Shown here: piece after piece, positions 15,898 to 24,409 of the stretch
Layout of the letters: each line of letters begins with the position of its first letter
Numbering within the stretch: the stretch's first letter is position 1
Origin: Novosphingobium sp.
GTDB lineage: Bacteria; Pseudomonadota; Alphaproteobacteria; Sphingomonadales; Sphingomonadaceae
Assembly: GCA_017745295.1 (NCBI GenBank)
Contig: JAGHZR010000014.1
Span: 47,666 to 111,665, forward strand
Direction: 5' to 3'
DNA length: 64,000 nucleotides
Program-made: the position numbers and the translations under genes
The notes under the pieces: generated by a model
What the model saw: only the letters and a program-made list of their open reading frames with translations
What the model was told of the DNA's origin: nothing
The model's database searches: none

Positions 15898-18615
15898 ATG
15901 GAGACAGAATTGGCGATAAATTTAAACAATGGGTTGATAGGTCTGTCGGTTCTCGGCGGAACGAGCGCCTATTCGAGCCTTTCCAGCTCCCTTGCCACCC
16001 TGGACAGCGCTGCCGTCCTCAAGGCGAAGAAGGGATTCACGCTCGCCGAACCGAAGGCCACGCTGCCCTGGCAGGAGGAAGCTGACACCCGCCCGGTGAG
16101 CGCCCAGATCCAGTCGATTAAGCAGATGCTGTCGCTCGTCGACAGCAAGAAGGACAGTTCGCTGGGGGATCTGCCCGACGTCCAGACCGCCTTCACCGCC
16201 TACAAGGCACTCGACCGCCTGCGCATCCTGGCCGAAAGCGCCGCCAAGGCCACGACGTCCTCTGCGGAACGCGCATCCCTTCAAAAGACGTTCGCGCAGG
16301 GCCTTCTCGATCTTCAGTCCTTCCTCGGCTCTGCCGACAGCGATCTCGTCTCGCTGAGCTTCGGCATGCAGACCAGCAATGCCAGCTCAGTGGCGATCAA
16401 GTCGACCAACTCCAGCGGCCAAGTCATCGGCGAAGGCGTATCCAAAACCCGCGATGCCGCCATTGCCGGCATGACCGGCAACGAAGTTCTGCAAATCAAG
16501 CTGACCAGAGGCAGCACCACCGAAACGGTTACGCTGGACCTCTCCCAGACGACGCAGCCACCCACGCTCGATTCCGTGGCCGCCGCCCTGAATGCAGCGA
16601 TCGGTGCCACCCAAGCCACGGATTCCAGCGGCAATCCGGTGGTGGATGCCAACGGCGATCCTGTCAGCAAGTGGAAGTCGAGCTTCACCGTCGCCAAGAA
16701 CGACGGCAAATGGGGTCTCGTTTTCAAGCCCTCGGGCAGCGAGAAAGTCGCGATCGACCAGATCGGCGGCAGCGATGCCCTGATGGTGGCCAGCGGCGAG
16801 ACCATGAAGGACGCGGTTACCGCCGCGCGCGTCTACCGTGTCGAGGATCTTGACGATTCGCTGTCTTGGCAGCGCATGAGCAAGCTCAATGCGACCGACA
16901 GCAAGGCCACGGCAGAGGCCAAGGCCGCAGCCTCCAAGAACGACTTCGAGGGCAAGGACTACACGGTCACGTCCGCCACCGCGGCCAAGGCGATCGCCAC
17001 CGACGCCGAAGGTTTCAGCTATGTCGTCGGCACCACCGCCGGGGATGTCGGCACGCGCATTTCGGACGGCTCGGACGACCTCTTCCTCACGAAAGTGGAC
17101 AGCGAGGGCAACGTCGTCTGGCAGCGCAGCCTGGGCGCCGCCGGCAGTGCCCAGGGCGCAGCGGTAACGATCGCGCCGAACGGCGATATCGTGGTGGCCG
17201 GCACCGTCAGCGGCGCCTACAACGGCAGCGACGACAGCCAGACCGACATGCTGGTCGCGCGCTACAACATCAAGGGCGATCAGCTCTCCTCCACCGTCAT
17301 CCGGCAAGTCGGCAACGAGACCGCCAGCGCGGTCACGGTGGGCGACGACGGCAGCATCTACGTCGCGGGCAGGTCCTCGACCGGTGGCGGCGATGCTTTC
17401 ATCGCCAAGCTCGATGCCGCCGGAAAGCCGCAGGAACGTCGCACCATCGACAGCGGCGGCGTGGATTCGGTGACGTCGCTCGCCATCGACAACGACGGCA
17501 ACCTGCTGGCCCTGACCAGCGAAAACGGCGTGGCCACGGTTCGCCGGATCGATTCGTCATCGCTGTCGAGCGACCTCGGCAAGATGACCCTCGGCAATGT
17601 CTCGGCCCGCGCCATCGCCGTGTCCGATACCGGCGAGATCGCCGTCGTCGGCACGACCAGCACGGCCGTCAGCGGCAGCCAGGTCAACGGCATTAGCGGC
17701 GGACAGGACGCCTTCGTCACCCGCATCGATGCCGCCATGTCCTCGGCCAGCACGACCTACATTGGCACTTCGGCCAACGACCAGGCCGACAGCGTGACCT
17801 ATCTGAACGGCACGCTCTATGTCGGTGGCCGCACGGCGGGAGACTTGTCCGGGACCAAGGCCGGAACCGTCGACGGCTTCGTCGCGCGGATCGACGCCTC
17901 CACCGGCGCGATCGAGAAGATTTCGCAGTGGGGCATGTATTCTTCCACGACCGAGCCGGTGAAGATTTCCGCCGTATCCGGAGGATCGACGGTACTGGGC
18001 GCCCTGGGGCTCAACCGCGGCACGCTCAACGAGCAGGAATCGACGACCCTGTCCTCGCAGACCAGCTTGCAGGTCGGCGACAAGTTCACGCTCCGCGTCG
18101 ATGGCGGCGCCACCCGCACGATCACGATCGGCAAGGACGAGACCATGCTCTCGCTGGCGCAGAAGATCCAGAAGATCACCGGGACCAAGGCGACGATCAC
18201 GACGCCCAAGGTCAACGGGCAGACGACGCTGAAGATTCAGGTCAAGGCCGGTTACTCGATCGAACTCGGCTCCGGCACGGACGGCAAGGATGCGCTCGCC
18301 AAGCTGGGTATCGAGCCGGTGCGCCTGATCGCATCCAAGACGCCCGACAAGGATGTCCCGAAAGTTACGCCGGGCGGCAACTACGGCCTTGGCCTCACCA
18401 ATACCCTGTCGCTGACGGACGCCAAGACGGCGGCGACGGCGCTCGCCAAGATCAAGTCCGCCCTCTCGATGACCCAGTCGGCCTACCGTTCGCTCTACTG
18501 GGATTCGGGGAAGGCCGCGCTGGTGGACGGTGCAATCACCGGCGGCGGCACCGCCTACCAACAGAAACAGCTCGCCAACTATCAAGCCGCCCTGTCGCGG
18601 CTCACCGGTTCCTGA
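15898..18615 (+). CDS. Large beta-propeller flagellar protein (FlaEY-like)
   Basis: 905 aa. Residues 1-150 are a helical, Ser/Ala-rich region without a signal peptide, resembling N-termini of proteins exported by the flagellar pathway. Residues about 195-310 form a flagellin_IN-like segment. Residues 360-680 hold six repeats of the SBBP type (A-IA-D--G--YV-GTT...DAF--K-D--G), probably one six-bladed beta-propeller. Residues 723-805 are a second flagellin_IN-like motif. The C-terminal 70 residues are helical and flagellin-like. Caulobacter FlaEY has been described as a flagellar regulatory protein near structural genes; this assignment is from memory. It is directly upstream of flgB. No Shine-Dalgarno lies at the usual distance, so the start is uncertain. 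Confidence 0.65.
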   Translation: METELAINLNNGLIGLSVLGGTSAYSSLSSSLATLDSAAVLKAKKGFTLAEPKATLPWQEEADTRPVSAQIQSIKQMLSLVDSKKDSSLGDLPDVQTAFTAYKALDRLRILAESAAKATTSSAERASLQKTFAQGLLDLQSFLGSADSDLVSLSFGMQTSNASSVAIKSTNSSGQVIGEGVSKTRDAAIAGMTGNEVLQIKLTRGSTTETVTLDLSQTTQPPTLDSVAAALNAAIGATQATDSSGNPVVDANGDPVSKWKSSFTVAKNDGKWGLVFKPSGSEKVAIDQIGGSDALMVASGETMKDAVTAARVYRVEDLDDSLSWQRMSKLNATDSKATAEAKAAASKNDFEGKDYTVTSATAAKAIATDAEGFSYVVGTTAGDVGTRISDGSDDLFLTKVDSEGNVVWQRSLGAAGSAQGAAVTIAPNGDIVVAGTVSGAYNGSDDSQTDMLVARYNIKGDQLSSTVIRQVGNETASAVTVGDDGSIYVAGRSSTGGGDAFIAKLDAAGKPQERRTIDSGGVDSVTSLAIDNDGNLLALTSENGVATVRRIDSSSLSSDLGKMTLGNVSARAIAVSDTGEIAVVGTTSTAVSGSQVNGISGGQDAFVTRIDAAMSSASTTYIGTSANDQADSVTYLNGTLYVGGRTAGDLSGTKAGTVDGFVARIDASTGAIEKISQWGMYSSTTEPVKISAVSGGSTVLGALGLNRGTLNEQESTTLSSQTSLQVGDKFTLRVDGGATRTITIGKDETMLSLAQKIQKITGTKATITTPKVNGQTTLKIQVKAGYSIELGSGTDGKDALAKLGIEPVRLIASKTPDKDVPKVTPGGNYGLGLTNTLSLTDAKTAATALAKIKSALSMTQSAYRSLYWDSGKAALVDGAITGGGTAYQQKQLANYQAALSRLTGS

Positions 18616-18626
18616 GGTAATCCTTC

Positions 18627-19052
18627 ATGTCTGCTCTTCCTCCTATTTTCGACGGCATGGCGCAGTCGATGAAGTTCATGTCCGAACACCAGCGCGTAAT
18701 CGCCGAGAACATCGCCAATAACGAAACTCCCGGTTTCAAGGCCCGCACCGTCGAGACGCCGGACTTCTCCTCGCTCGTCTCGCAATACGGCGGGGCTGCA
18801 GGTACGCCGCGGGTCTCGCGGCCGAAAGTGGAGCTGTCGGGCGGGATGACCGCCCTCGGCGCGCGGCCGCCCCAGGCGGGTAGCCATATCGTTCTCGACA
18901 GCGACACCACTGAAACCAAGCCGGACGGCAACAACGTCACGCTGGAAGACCAATTGCTCAACCTCGGCCAGGTTCAGGCCGACTTCGCGGCGATGACCAA
19001 CCTCTATCGCAAGCAGATCGGCCTGATGAAGACTGCCCTCGGCCGCGGCTGA
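18627..19052 (+). CDS. flgB: Flagellar proximal rod protein FlgB
   Basis: 141 aa. The rod-protein N-terminal motif is present in its FlgB form (SEHQRVIAENIANNETPGFKARTVE..F), and the C-terminal heptads (LEDQLLNLGQVQADFAAMTNLYRKQIGLMKTAL) match FlgB. It assembles at the base of the rod after FliE. Usually flgB is followed by flgC; here flgC is 8 kb away on the other strand and flgB is paired with the FlaEY-like gene, 11 nt downstream of it. Confidence 0.95.
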   Translation: MSALPPIFDGMAQSMKFMSEHQRVIAENIANNETPGFKARTVETPDFSSLVSQYGGAAGTPRVSRPKVELSGGMTALGARPPQAGSHIVLDSDTTETKPDGNNVTLEDQLLNLGQVQADFAAMTNLYRKQIGLMKTALGRG

Positions 19053-19618
19053 CCGGTGCGCCGGGCTTCGCCGCGCGGTGAAGCCCGGATCTTCAAACGG
19101 CGTCCAGGGACCGCGGTCGAGAGCAGAGCGCGCCTTCCGCTTCATTCCCGTTTCGCGGGAACCCCGAGACGGTCGCGAGATCGACCCATCGGAAATATCC
19201 GCAGACTTGCCGGATATCCCGCCCCGAAAGACACTTCGTTCAGATCGCCTTAAAAACCCTCGGCCTTATCCGGAAAATCTCCGGATTTATCCTGGTAGGA
19301 GGGAACAGGAATAATGGCGCGACGTTTAGAGGGAACATATCTATTTCAGTTCTTTAACCGCCGCCCCGCGCCAATTATCCATAATCCGGATGCAGCGGGC
19401 CGCCGAGCGACTAGGCAACTTTTTCCCGCAAAGAAGCTGAAATCCAACGGAAACACGACAAGAATAACCATTATGGAGCAAAGCCGATGGATTATAGGTG
19501 GAACTTCTTGCCGAGCACATCAATCCGACCCACTTTGGCACGACATATATAATGGATTATTGACCCTTCCGGGTTTCCGTGGAACAAATTCAACATTCAT
19601 AGCCAGACAAGAGCTTCA
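19053..19618. other. Structured, AT-richer spacer between flgB and the XRE regulator
   Basis: 566 nt with lower GC than its surroundings. It contains successive dyads: TTCCCG-N5-CGGGAA near 19144, ATATCCG-N9-CGGATAT at 19195-19217 and ATCCGGA-N5-TCCGGAT at 19268-19286. CTAGGCAACTTTTTCC near 19409 is a degenerate copy of the fliF dyad. A 102-codon ORF (19314-19622) has an AGGA run 6 nt before its ATG and overlaps the next gene by ATGA, but its protein (Arg/Asn/Thr-rich) resembles nothing known. I treat it as unlikely. Confidence 0.45.
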
Positions 19619-20818
19619 ATGACCCAAAAACCGCTTGGATCCCAGAAGCGGAATGGGAAGGCGCTTGCAACCGCGCCGACCGCAATCGAGATCGATGCTT
19701 ACCGCACGCTCGTCTTTCCGAACCGGATCAGGAAATTTCGCAAGCAGCTGAATATTGGATCGCTGCTGGAATTGTCGGAGAAACTTCCGACGATAACCTA
19801 TATCCGCCTCTCGAAGATCGAGAGGGGCGAGATCTTCGCGCGTGCCGGCGAGTTGCGGGACATCGCGACGGCCCTGGGAATAGACGCGACGGAACTCCTG
19901 ATCGACATCGACGATCCCGAATTCGACATCGCCGCCTGGGCAGATCCGCTCCACGGCAACGACCGCGCCGATCCCGAAGCGGAGCGCTTCGCGGTCATGC
20001 TGGCGGCAGCGCTGCGGAACCGCCGCGCTTCGGACGATGCCCTGACGATCGCCGTGCTCGAACAGGACTATGGGATTGCGCCCGTCATCCTCTCCCGGAT
20101 CGAGAACGCGCTGAAGCCCTACGAGCGCTGGAACGAGGAAGTGCGCGCCGCATTGCGCCGCCTGCTCGATGCCCGCGACGATGCCGAACTGACCGCCATC
20201 GTGAACGAGGCCCATCTCCGCGGCGATCTCGATGCGGTACTGCCGCTCGTGGCCAATCCGCAGCTGCGGATAGCCAAGTCCCGCACCCGCATCGCCGCGC
20301 TGCATGACGAGTTGCAGGGCGTATCGCCGCAGGCAAGGGCCAGCGCACGCGCCGCGCCCCATCCGCTGCTCGAACGCGTGGCAAGCAAGGACACCGGCCG
20401 ACTGCCGGCCAGGGCAGTCGACATCGCCGAAGCGCATCCCGCGGAGACCCAGATCGTACGCCTCGTGCCGGTTTACGGCAGCCCCTTGCCCGACGGCCTG
20501 ATCGCGCGCACACCCGGCGGCACTCACGTCGAAGCGCCGCGCAGCGCCGGTCCCCGCGCCTATGGGCTGCGACTGGGACGCCCCACGCTGGGCGCGGGCC
20601 TACCCGGTCGCTCGACGCTGATCGTCGATCCCGATCGCTTCCCTTCGGCGGGCGGGCTTGCCGTGGTTTCGTCAGCCGAAGGACTGCGCGTGCTCTCGGT
20701 GGCGCTCGACCGGCATGGTCACATGCTCGGCTACAGCGAGAACCCGGATATCGAAGTGGCGCTCGACCGGATCGATCCGGCCGACCTTGCAACGGTCGTG
20801 GCGGCCGTCTTCGAGTAA
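19619..20818 (+). CDS. XRE-family regulator with two HTH-like regions and a LexA-like C-domain
   Basis: 399 aa. Residues 33-98 are an XRE helix-turn-helix (RIRKFRKQL...SKIERGE...LRDIATALGI). Residues about 120-185 look like a second, diverged HTH (AVLEQDYGIAPVILSRIENALKPYERW). Residues about 305-375 resemble the S24/LexA fold (GLRLGRPTLGAGLPGRSTLIVDPDRFPSAGGLAVV), but the GDSM-type serine motif is missing, so a non-peptidase sensor or dimerisation role is likelier. It may regulate flagellar or c-di-GMP genes because it sits between flgB and a GGDEF-EAL gene. That role is inference. Confidence 0.75.
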   Translation: MTQKPLGSQKRNGKALATAPTAIEIDAYRTLVFPNRIRKFRKQLNIGSLLELSEKLPTITYIRLSKIERGEIFARAGELRDIATALGIDATELLIDIDDPEFDIAAWADPLHGNDRADPEAERFAVMLAAALRNRRASDDALTIAVLEQDYGIAPVILSRIENALKPYERWNEEVRAALRRLLDARDDAELTAIVNEAHLRGDLDAVLPLVANPQLRIAKSRTRIAALHDELQGVSPQARASARAAPHPLLERVASKDTGRLPARAVDIAEAHPAETQIVRLVPVYGSPLPDGLIARTPGGTHVEAPRSAGPRAYGLRLGRPTLGAGLPGRSTLIVDPDRFPSAGGLAVVSSAEGLRVLSVALDRHGHMLGYSENPDIEVALDRIDPADLATVVAAVFE

Positions 20819-20898
20819 GTAACGGTATTTGACATGTCGCGCCCGCCGCCCGCCGTGGCGACCGCGATATAAGTATGTGTAGGATACCGGAAAGCGGA

Positions 20899-22266
20899 AT
20901 GCGCATACTTGGCCTGTTGAAGTCGATCGGGAAGCGGTCCCAATCACCGCCCCTGCATTTGCCGCCGCATCGGCTCGCCGCGCGCGCTTCGCCGCTGCGG
21001 ATCATCGAGCGGAGCCTGACCCGCCATCGCGCACGCGCGGCACCGAATGCGGCTGCCGTAGCCCTGCTGCTGCTCGATCTCGACCGGTTCAGGCTGGTCA
21101 ACGATCTCTGCGGCCATGCTGCGGGAGACAGCCTCATCGATACCGTCCGCGATCGCTGCGCCGGTTCCCTGCGCGCCCATGCCCTGCAGGGCGGCGAGAT
21201 CGTCCACATCGGTGCCGATGAATTCGCCTGCCTGCTTCCGCTCCACGGCGACAGCGAGGATCGGGCCCGGCTGGACCGTCTGGCCGAGACACTGCTGGAT
21301 GCGATCGGTACGCCGGTCAGCCTCGGCCGCCATATCGTCCACCTGACCGCCTCGATCGGCATGGCGGTGGACCGCCAGGGTACGCTGTCCGCGGAAGAGC
21401 TCCTGCGCGGCGGCTCGATCGCCCTTTCCCATGCCAAGGACGCGGGCGGCGGGGGAATCCGCCGTTTCTGTCCCGAGATGTTCGCCTCCCTGAGCGACCG
21501 GGCCGCCCTCGAAGAGGACTTGCGCGGCGGACTGGTACGCGGGGAACTCGTTCCCTACTACCAGCCCATCGTCGCTCTCCCCTCGCGCGGGATCGCCCGT
21601 TTCGAGGCGCTGGTGCGCTGGCAGCATCCCCAGCGCGGCGTGCTGGGTCCGGACCGCTTCCTGCCGATGGCCGAGGATGTGGGCCTCAACGACGACCTGC
21701 TCTACGCGATGCTGCGGCAATCCTGCCGTGACGCGCAGGACTGGGGCGCTCGCCTCGGCCTCTCGCTCAACATGTCGCCCAGACAGGTCTGCGATCCGGA
21801 CATCGCCTTCCGGCTGCTGCGCATCGTCTTCGCCAGCGGCATCCGGCCCGACCGGCTGACGGTGGAGATCACCGAGAACGCCGTGATGCACAACGTAGTG
21901 GCCGCGCAGGCGACCGTGGCCAGCTTGCGCGAGGCCGGAATCAGGGTGGCGCTGGACGATTTCGGCACCGGCTACGCCAGCCTCAGCCGCATCTGCAAGC
22001 TGCCGCTCGACATGATCAAGATCGACCGCACGCTTGTCGACGCCCTGGGTAGCGATGCCGGGCGCAAGCTGGTGAAAGTCGTCGTCGATCTGGGCCAGAG
22101 CCTGTCGATGCCGGTGACCGCCGAGGGGATCGAGACCGAGCAGCAGGCCCAGGCGCTTTCCGAACTGGGTTGTGCTTTCGGGCAGGGCTATCTGTTCGGC
22201 CGCGCCGCTCCGGCTTGCGAAACCGCCGTGCGGGCGCGCCAGGGCATGGATGCGCTGGCTTCCTGA
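20899..22266 (+). CDS. GGDEF-EAL protein (c-di-GMP turnover; GGDEF motif degenerate)
   Basis: 455 aa from the ATG at 20899. It has no obvious transmembrane segment. The GGDEF domain (about 45-200) has a GADEF signature and the LDLDRFRLVND motif. The EAL domain (about 205-450) keeps its catalytic pattern: FEALVRW, LNMSPRQ, TENAVM, DDFGTGYASLS, KIDRTLV and AEGIET. The protein probably hydrolyses c-di-GMP, with GGDEF regulatory, favouring motility. It follows the XRE regulator by about 80 nt. A 24-bp inverted repeat lies beyond its 3' end. Confidence 0.9.
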   Translation: MRILGLLKSIGKRSQSPPLHLPPHRLAARASPLRIIERSLTRHRARAAPNAAAVALLLLDLDRFRLVNDLCGHAAGDSLIDTVRDRCAGSLRAHALQGGEIVHIGADEFACLLPLHGDSEDRARLDRLAETLLDAIGTPVSLGRHIVHLTASIGMAVDRQGTLSAEELLRGGSIALSHAKDAGGGGIRRFCPEMFASLSDRAALEEDLRGGLVRGELVPYYQPIVALPSRGIARFEALVRWQHPQRGVLGPDRFLPMAEDVGLNDDLLYAMLRQSCRDAQDWGARLGLSLNMSPRQVCDPDIAFRLLRIVFASGIRPDRLTVEITENAVMHNVVAAQATVASLREAGIRVALDDFGTGYASLSRICKLPLDMIKIDRTLVDALGSDAGRKLVKVVVDLGQSLSMPVTAEGIETEQQAQALSELGCAFGQGYLFGRAAPACETAVRARQGMDALAS

Positions 22267-22431
22267 CGCACGAGGCGCATCGACGGCACAACGCCTTGCA
22301 CACCCCCTCGTCCCGGCGGAGGCGGAGACCCCGCTTCTCTCGTGCAAGGCGAGAGGTCGCAGAAAGCAGTGCCCCTCCGCTTGCACAGAGGCGACGATGG
22401 ACAGGGCCGCATAGGGCCGCCCGCCGTCCCC

Positions 22432-22488
22432 CCGGCATGAGGAAGGGGAGGAGCGACGCCCTGCCGCTCCTCCCCTTCCTCATGCCGG
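22432..22488. terminator. Perfect 24-bp inverted repeat between convergent genes
   Basis: Arms 22432-22455 and 22465-22488 are exact reverse complements around a 9-nt loop (ACGCCCTGC). The arms carry a purine-rich GAGGAAGGGGAGGAG core. It lies between GGDEF-EAL (+) and flgN (-). It should fold as a very stable hairpin for either transcript, but has no T tract on either side, so rho-independent termination is uncertain. Confidence 0.6.
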
Positions 22489-22500
22489 ACTACCCTGCGA

Positions 22501-22923
22501 TCAGTATTCGGTATTGAACGAGATCGGCGTGGTCAGGTCCAGACGCGCGATGTCGCCCTTCGGGCTGTAGGTGTAAGTCCGGTTGCCGGAGAGCCGCTTG
22601 GCCTCGTTGGCGATGGCCCCCATCATCTCCATCGAAAGCTCGATCTGCCGTTCCAGCAGCGCCGAATTGACCATCGAAGCCGCCCGCAACTCGCCGAGAG
22701 CGGCAGCCAGAGCCTCGCGCGTCTCGTCGTCCATCTGCTCGGTCCATTCGGGATCGAGGCGGTTGCGCCGCGCCAGCACTTCCTCCAGCGAACCGACCAG
22801 CCGGGTCTTCGCCGCCGCCAGTTCGGCAAGGTCGAGCGCACGCTCGCGACCTTCGAGCCGTTCGGTTTCCTCGCGCATGACCAGCGACAGCGAGGTCATG
22901 ATCTCGATCAGTTCATTCGGCAC
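22501..22923 (-). CDS. flgN: FlgN-like flagellar export chaperone
   Basis: 140 aa, almost wholly helical and charged (REETERLEGRERALDLAELAAAKTRLVGSLEEVLARRNRL), with a short C-terminal tail. Size, coiled-coil character and position after flgJ fit FlgN, the chaperone for FlgK and FlgL. Sequence conservation in this family is weak, so the call rests mostly on context. Its start overlaps the end of flgJ by 11 nt. Confidence 0.7.
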   Translation of the reverse strand: MPNELIEIMTSLSLVMREETERLEGRERALDLAELAAAKTRLVGSLEEVLARRNRLDPEWTEQMDDETREALAAALGELRAASMVNSALLERQIELSMEMMGAIANEAKRLSGNRTYTYSPKGDIARLDLTTPISFNTEY

Positions 22924-23212
22924 GGCTGCTGCCTCCCTGCAGGCGGATGATCTGCGCCTCGACGGCGGATGCGATGCCGAGGCCCTTGCCCTTGGCGATC
23001 TGGTTGCCGATCTGCTCGGCCAGCACGCCGCGGAACATTTCCTCGCCGTGGCCGCCGTTGAAATCCTCGCCCTGCTCGACGGTCTCCAGCATGATCTTGG
23101 TGATCTGCCCGGCGAAGACGCCCTCGAATTCGCGCGCCACCTTCGCGGGGCTACGGTCCGGCATCTGGATCGCGGGACGGGAAGGAAGCGAGGGTAAAAC
23201 CGGATCTGCCAT
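22913..23212 (-). CDS. flgJ: Rod-binding protein FlgJ (N-terminal domain only)
   Basis: 99 aa. It carries the rod-binding domain (KVAREFEGVFAGQITKIMLETVEQ....GHGEEMFRGVLAEQIGNQIAKGKGLGIASAVEAQI) but no muramidase domain, as is usual in alphaproteobacteria. The wall-cutting function may be supplied by the transglycosylase-like protein at 45150. The gene starts 2 nt after the flgI stop. Confidence 0.88.
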   Translation of the reverse strand: MADPVLPSLPSRPAIQMPDRSPAKVAREFEGVFAGQITKIMLETVEQGEDFNGGHGEEMFRGVLAEQIGNQIAKGKGLGIASAVEAQIIRLQGGSSRAE

Positions 23213-23214
23213 CT

Positions 23215-24351
23215 TTACTGTACCGCTATTTCGGCCTGAAGCGCGCCCGCCGTGCGCAGCGCCTGCAGGATGGTGATGAGATCGCGCGGGCTGACGCCCA
23301 GCGAATTGAGTCCCGCAACCAGCGTCTGGAGCGACGTGCCGCTGTTCAGCACCGCCAGGTGGGCGCCGCTGCCGTCGTCCGCTTCCACGCGGGTGCGCGG
23401 CACGACGGTCGTCTCGCCACCCGAGAACGGCGCGGGCTGCGAGACCACCGGCGTCTCGGTGACGCTGATGGTCAGGCCGCCCTGGGCGATCGCCACCGGG
23501 CTGACGCGCACGTCCGCGCCCATGACCACGGTGCCCGCCGCCTCGTTGATGACGATGCGCGCGACCTGGTCGACCTGCACCGGCAGGTTCTCGACGCGGG
23601 TGATGAGATCGATCACCGAGCCGCCCGCCGGGTCGAGTTCGACGGTGCCGGGGTCGAGCACTTGCGCGGAACCGGGCGCCTCGCGGTTGATCGTCGAGGC
23701 GATCTGGCGCGCGGTGGTGAAATCGGGGTTCTTGAGCGCGAGCTTCAGCTTCTGGGCGGAGCGCAAGTCGTAAGGCACTTCGCGTTCGACGATGGCGCCC
23801 CCGGCGATGCGCGCGGTGGTCATGACGCCGCGGCTGAGCTTCGCCGCCGCGCCCTGCGCCTTGAAGCCCGAGACCGCGACCGGGCCTTGCGCCACGGCAT
23901 AGATCTCGCCGTCCAGCGCGCGCAGCGAGGAGACCAGCAGGATGCCGCCTTGCAGGCTGGTGGAATCGCCGAGCGCCGAGACTTGCACGTCGATCGCCGA
24001 ACCGGCGCGGGCATAAGGCGGCATCGTCGCCGTCACCGTCACCGCCGCGACGTTCTGTGTCAGCATCTGCGTGCCGCGGATGTTCACGCCCATGCGTTCG
24101 AGCATGGCCTGCAGGGTCTCTTCGGTGAAGGGAATGTTGCGGATACGGTCGCCGGTGCCCTGGAGGCCGACCACGAGACCGTAGCCGACCAACTGGTTCG
24201 AGCGCACGTTCTCGACATCGACGATGTCCTTGATGCGCGGCTGGGAGCCGGCGAAGGCCACTCCCGGCGCCAGCAGGACCGCAAGCAGGGCGGTGCTGGC
24301 CGCCATGGCCAGCAGCGAACCGTGCATCCTTGATTTCAAAGGCTTGAACAT
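23215..24351 (-). CDS. flgI: Flagellar P-ring protein FlgI
   Basis: 378 aa from the ATG at 24351. A basic n-region and hydrophobic core end at GVAFA, a signal peptide for Sec export. The body is canonical: RIKDIVDVENVRSNQLVGYGLVVGLQGTGDRI, then MLERMGVN and NVAAVTVTATMPPYARAGSAIDVQVSALGDSTSLQGGILL. It forms the periplasmic P ring around the rod. A TCCTATAA element lies only 8 nt before the ATG, so a transcript from it would be nearly leaderless, or the true start is the ATG at about 24327. Confidence 0.95.
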   Translation of the reverse strand: MFKPLKSRMHGSLLAMAASTALLAVLLAPGVAFAGSQPRIKDIVDVENVRSNQLVGYGLVVGLQGTGDRIRNIPFTEETLQAMLERMGVNIRGTQMLTQNVAAVTVTATMPPYARAGSAIDVQVSALGDSTSLQGGILLVSSLRALDGEIYAVAQGPVAVSGFKAQGAAAKLSRGVMTTARIAGGAIVEREVPYDLRSAQKLKLALKNPDFTTARQIASTINREAPGSAQVLDPGTVELDPAGGSVIDLITRVENLPVQVDQVARIVINEAAGTVVMGADVRVSPVAIAQGGLTISVTETPVVSQPAPFSGGETTVVPRTRVEADDGSGAHLAVLNSGTSLQTLVAGLNSLGVSPRDLITILQALRTAGALQAEIAVQ

Positions 24352-24359
24352 CTCTGACC

Positions 24360-24367
24360 TTATAGGA
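24360..24367 (-). promoter_or_regulatory. TCCTATAA element upstream of flgI
   Basis: TCCTATAA on the minus strand, 8 nt before the flgI ATG, lies inside the flgC-to-flgN run. It suggests an internal promoter for flgI-flgJ-flgN. Confidence 0.45.
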
Positions 24368-24409
24368 TGATTGAAGCGGCGGAGGGCGGGCTGGTTCGGC
24401 ATTTTCACC

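Noticed and set aside
19533..19552. TTTGGCACGACATATAATGG as a sigma-54 promoter before the XRE gene
   Set aside because: TGGCACG fits the -24 box, but there is no TTGC at -12 spacing; TATAAT lies there instead, without a good -35.
19314..19622. 102-codon ORF overlapping the XRE gene by ATGA
   Set aside because: It has a ribosome-site-like AGGA and a coupling overlap, but the protein has no recognisable features and the DNA is full of dyads; kept only as a note in the spacer entry.
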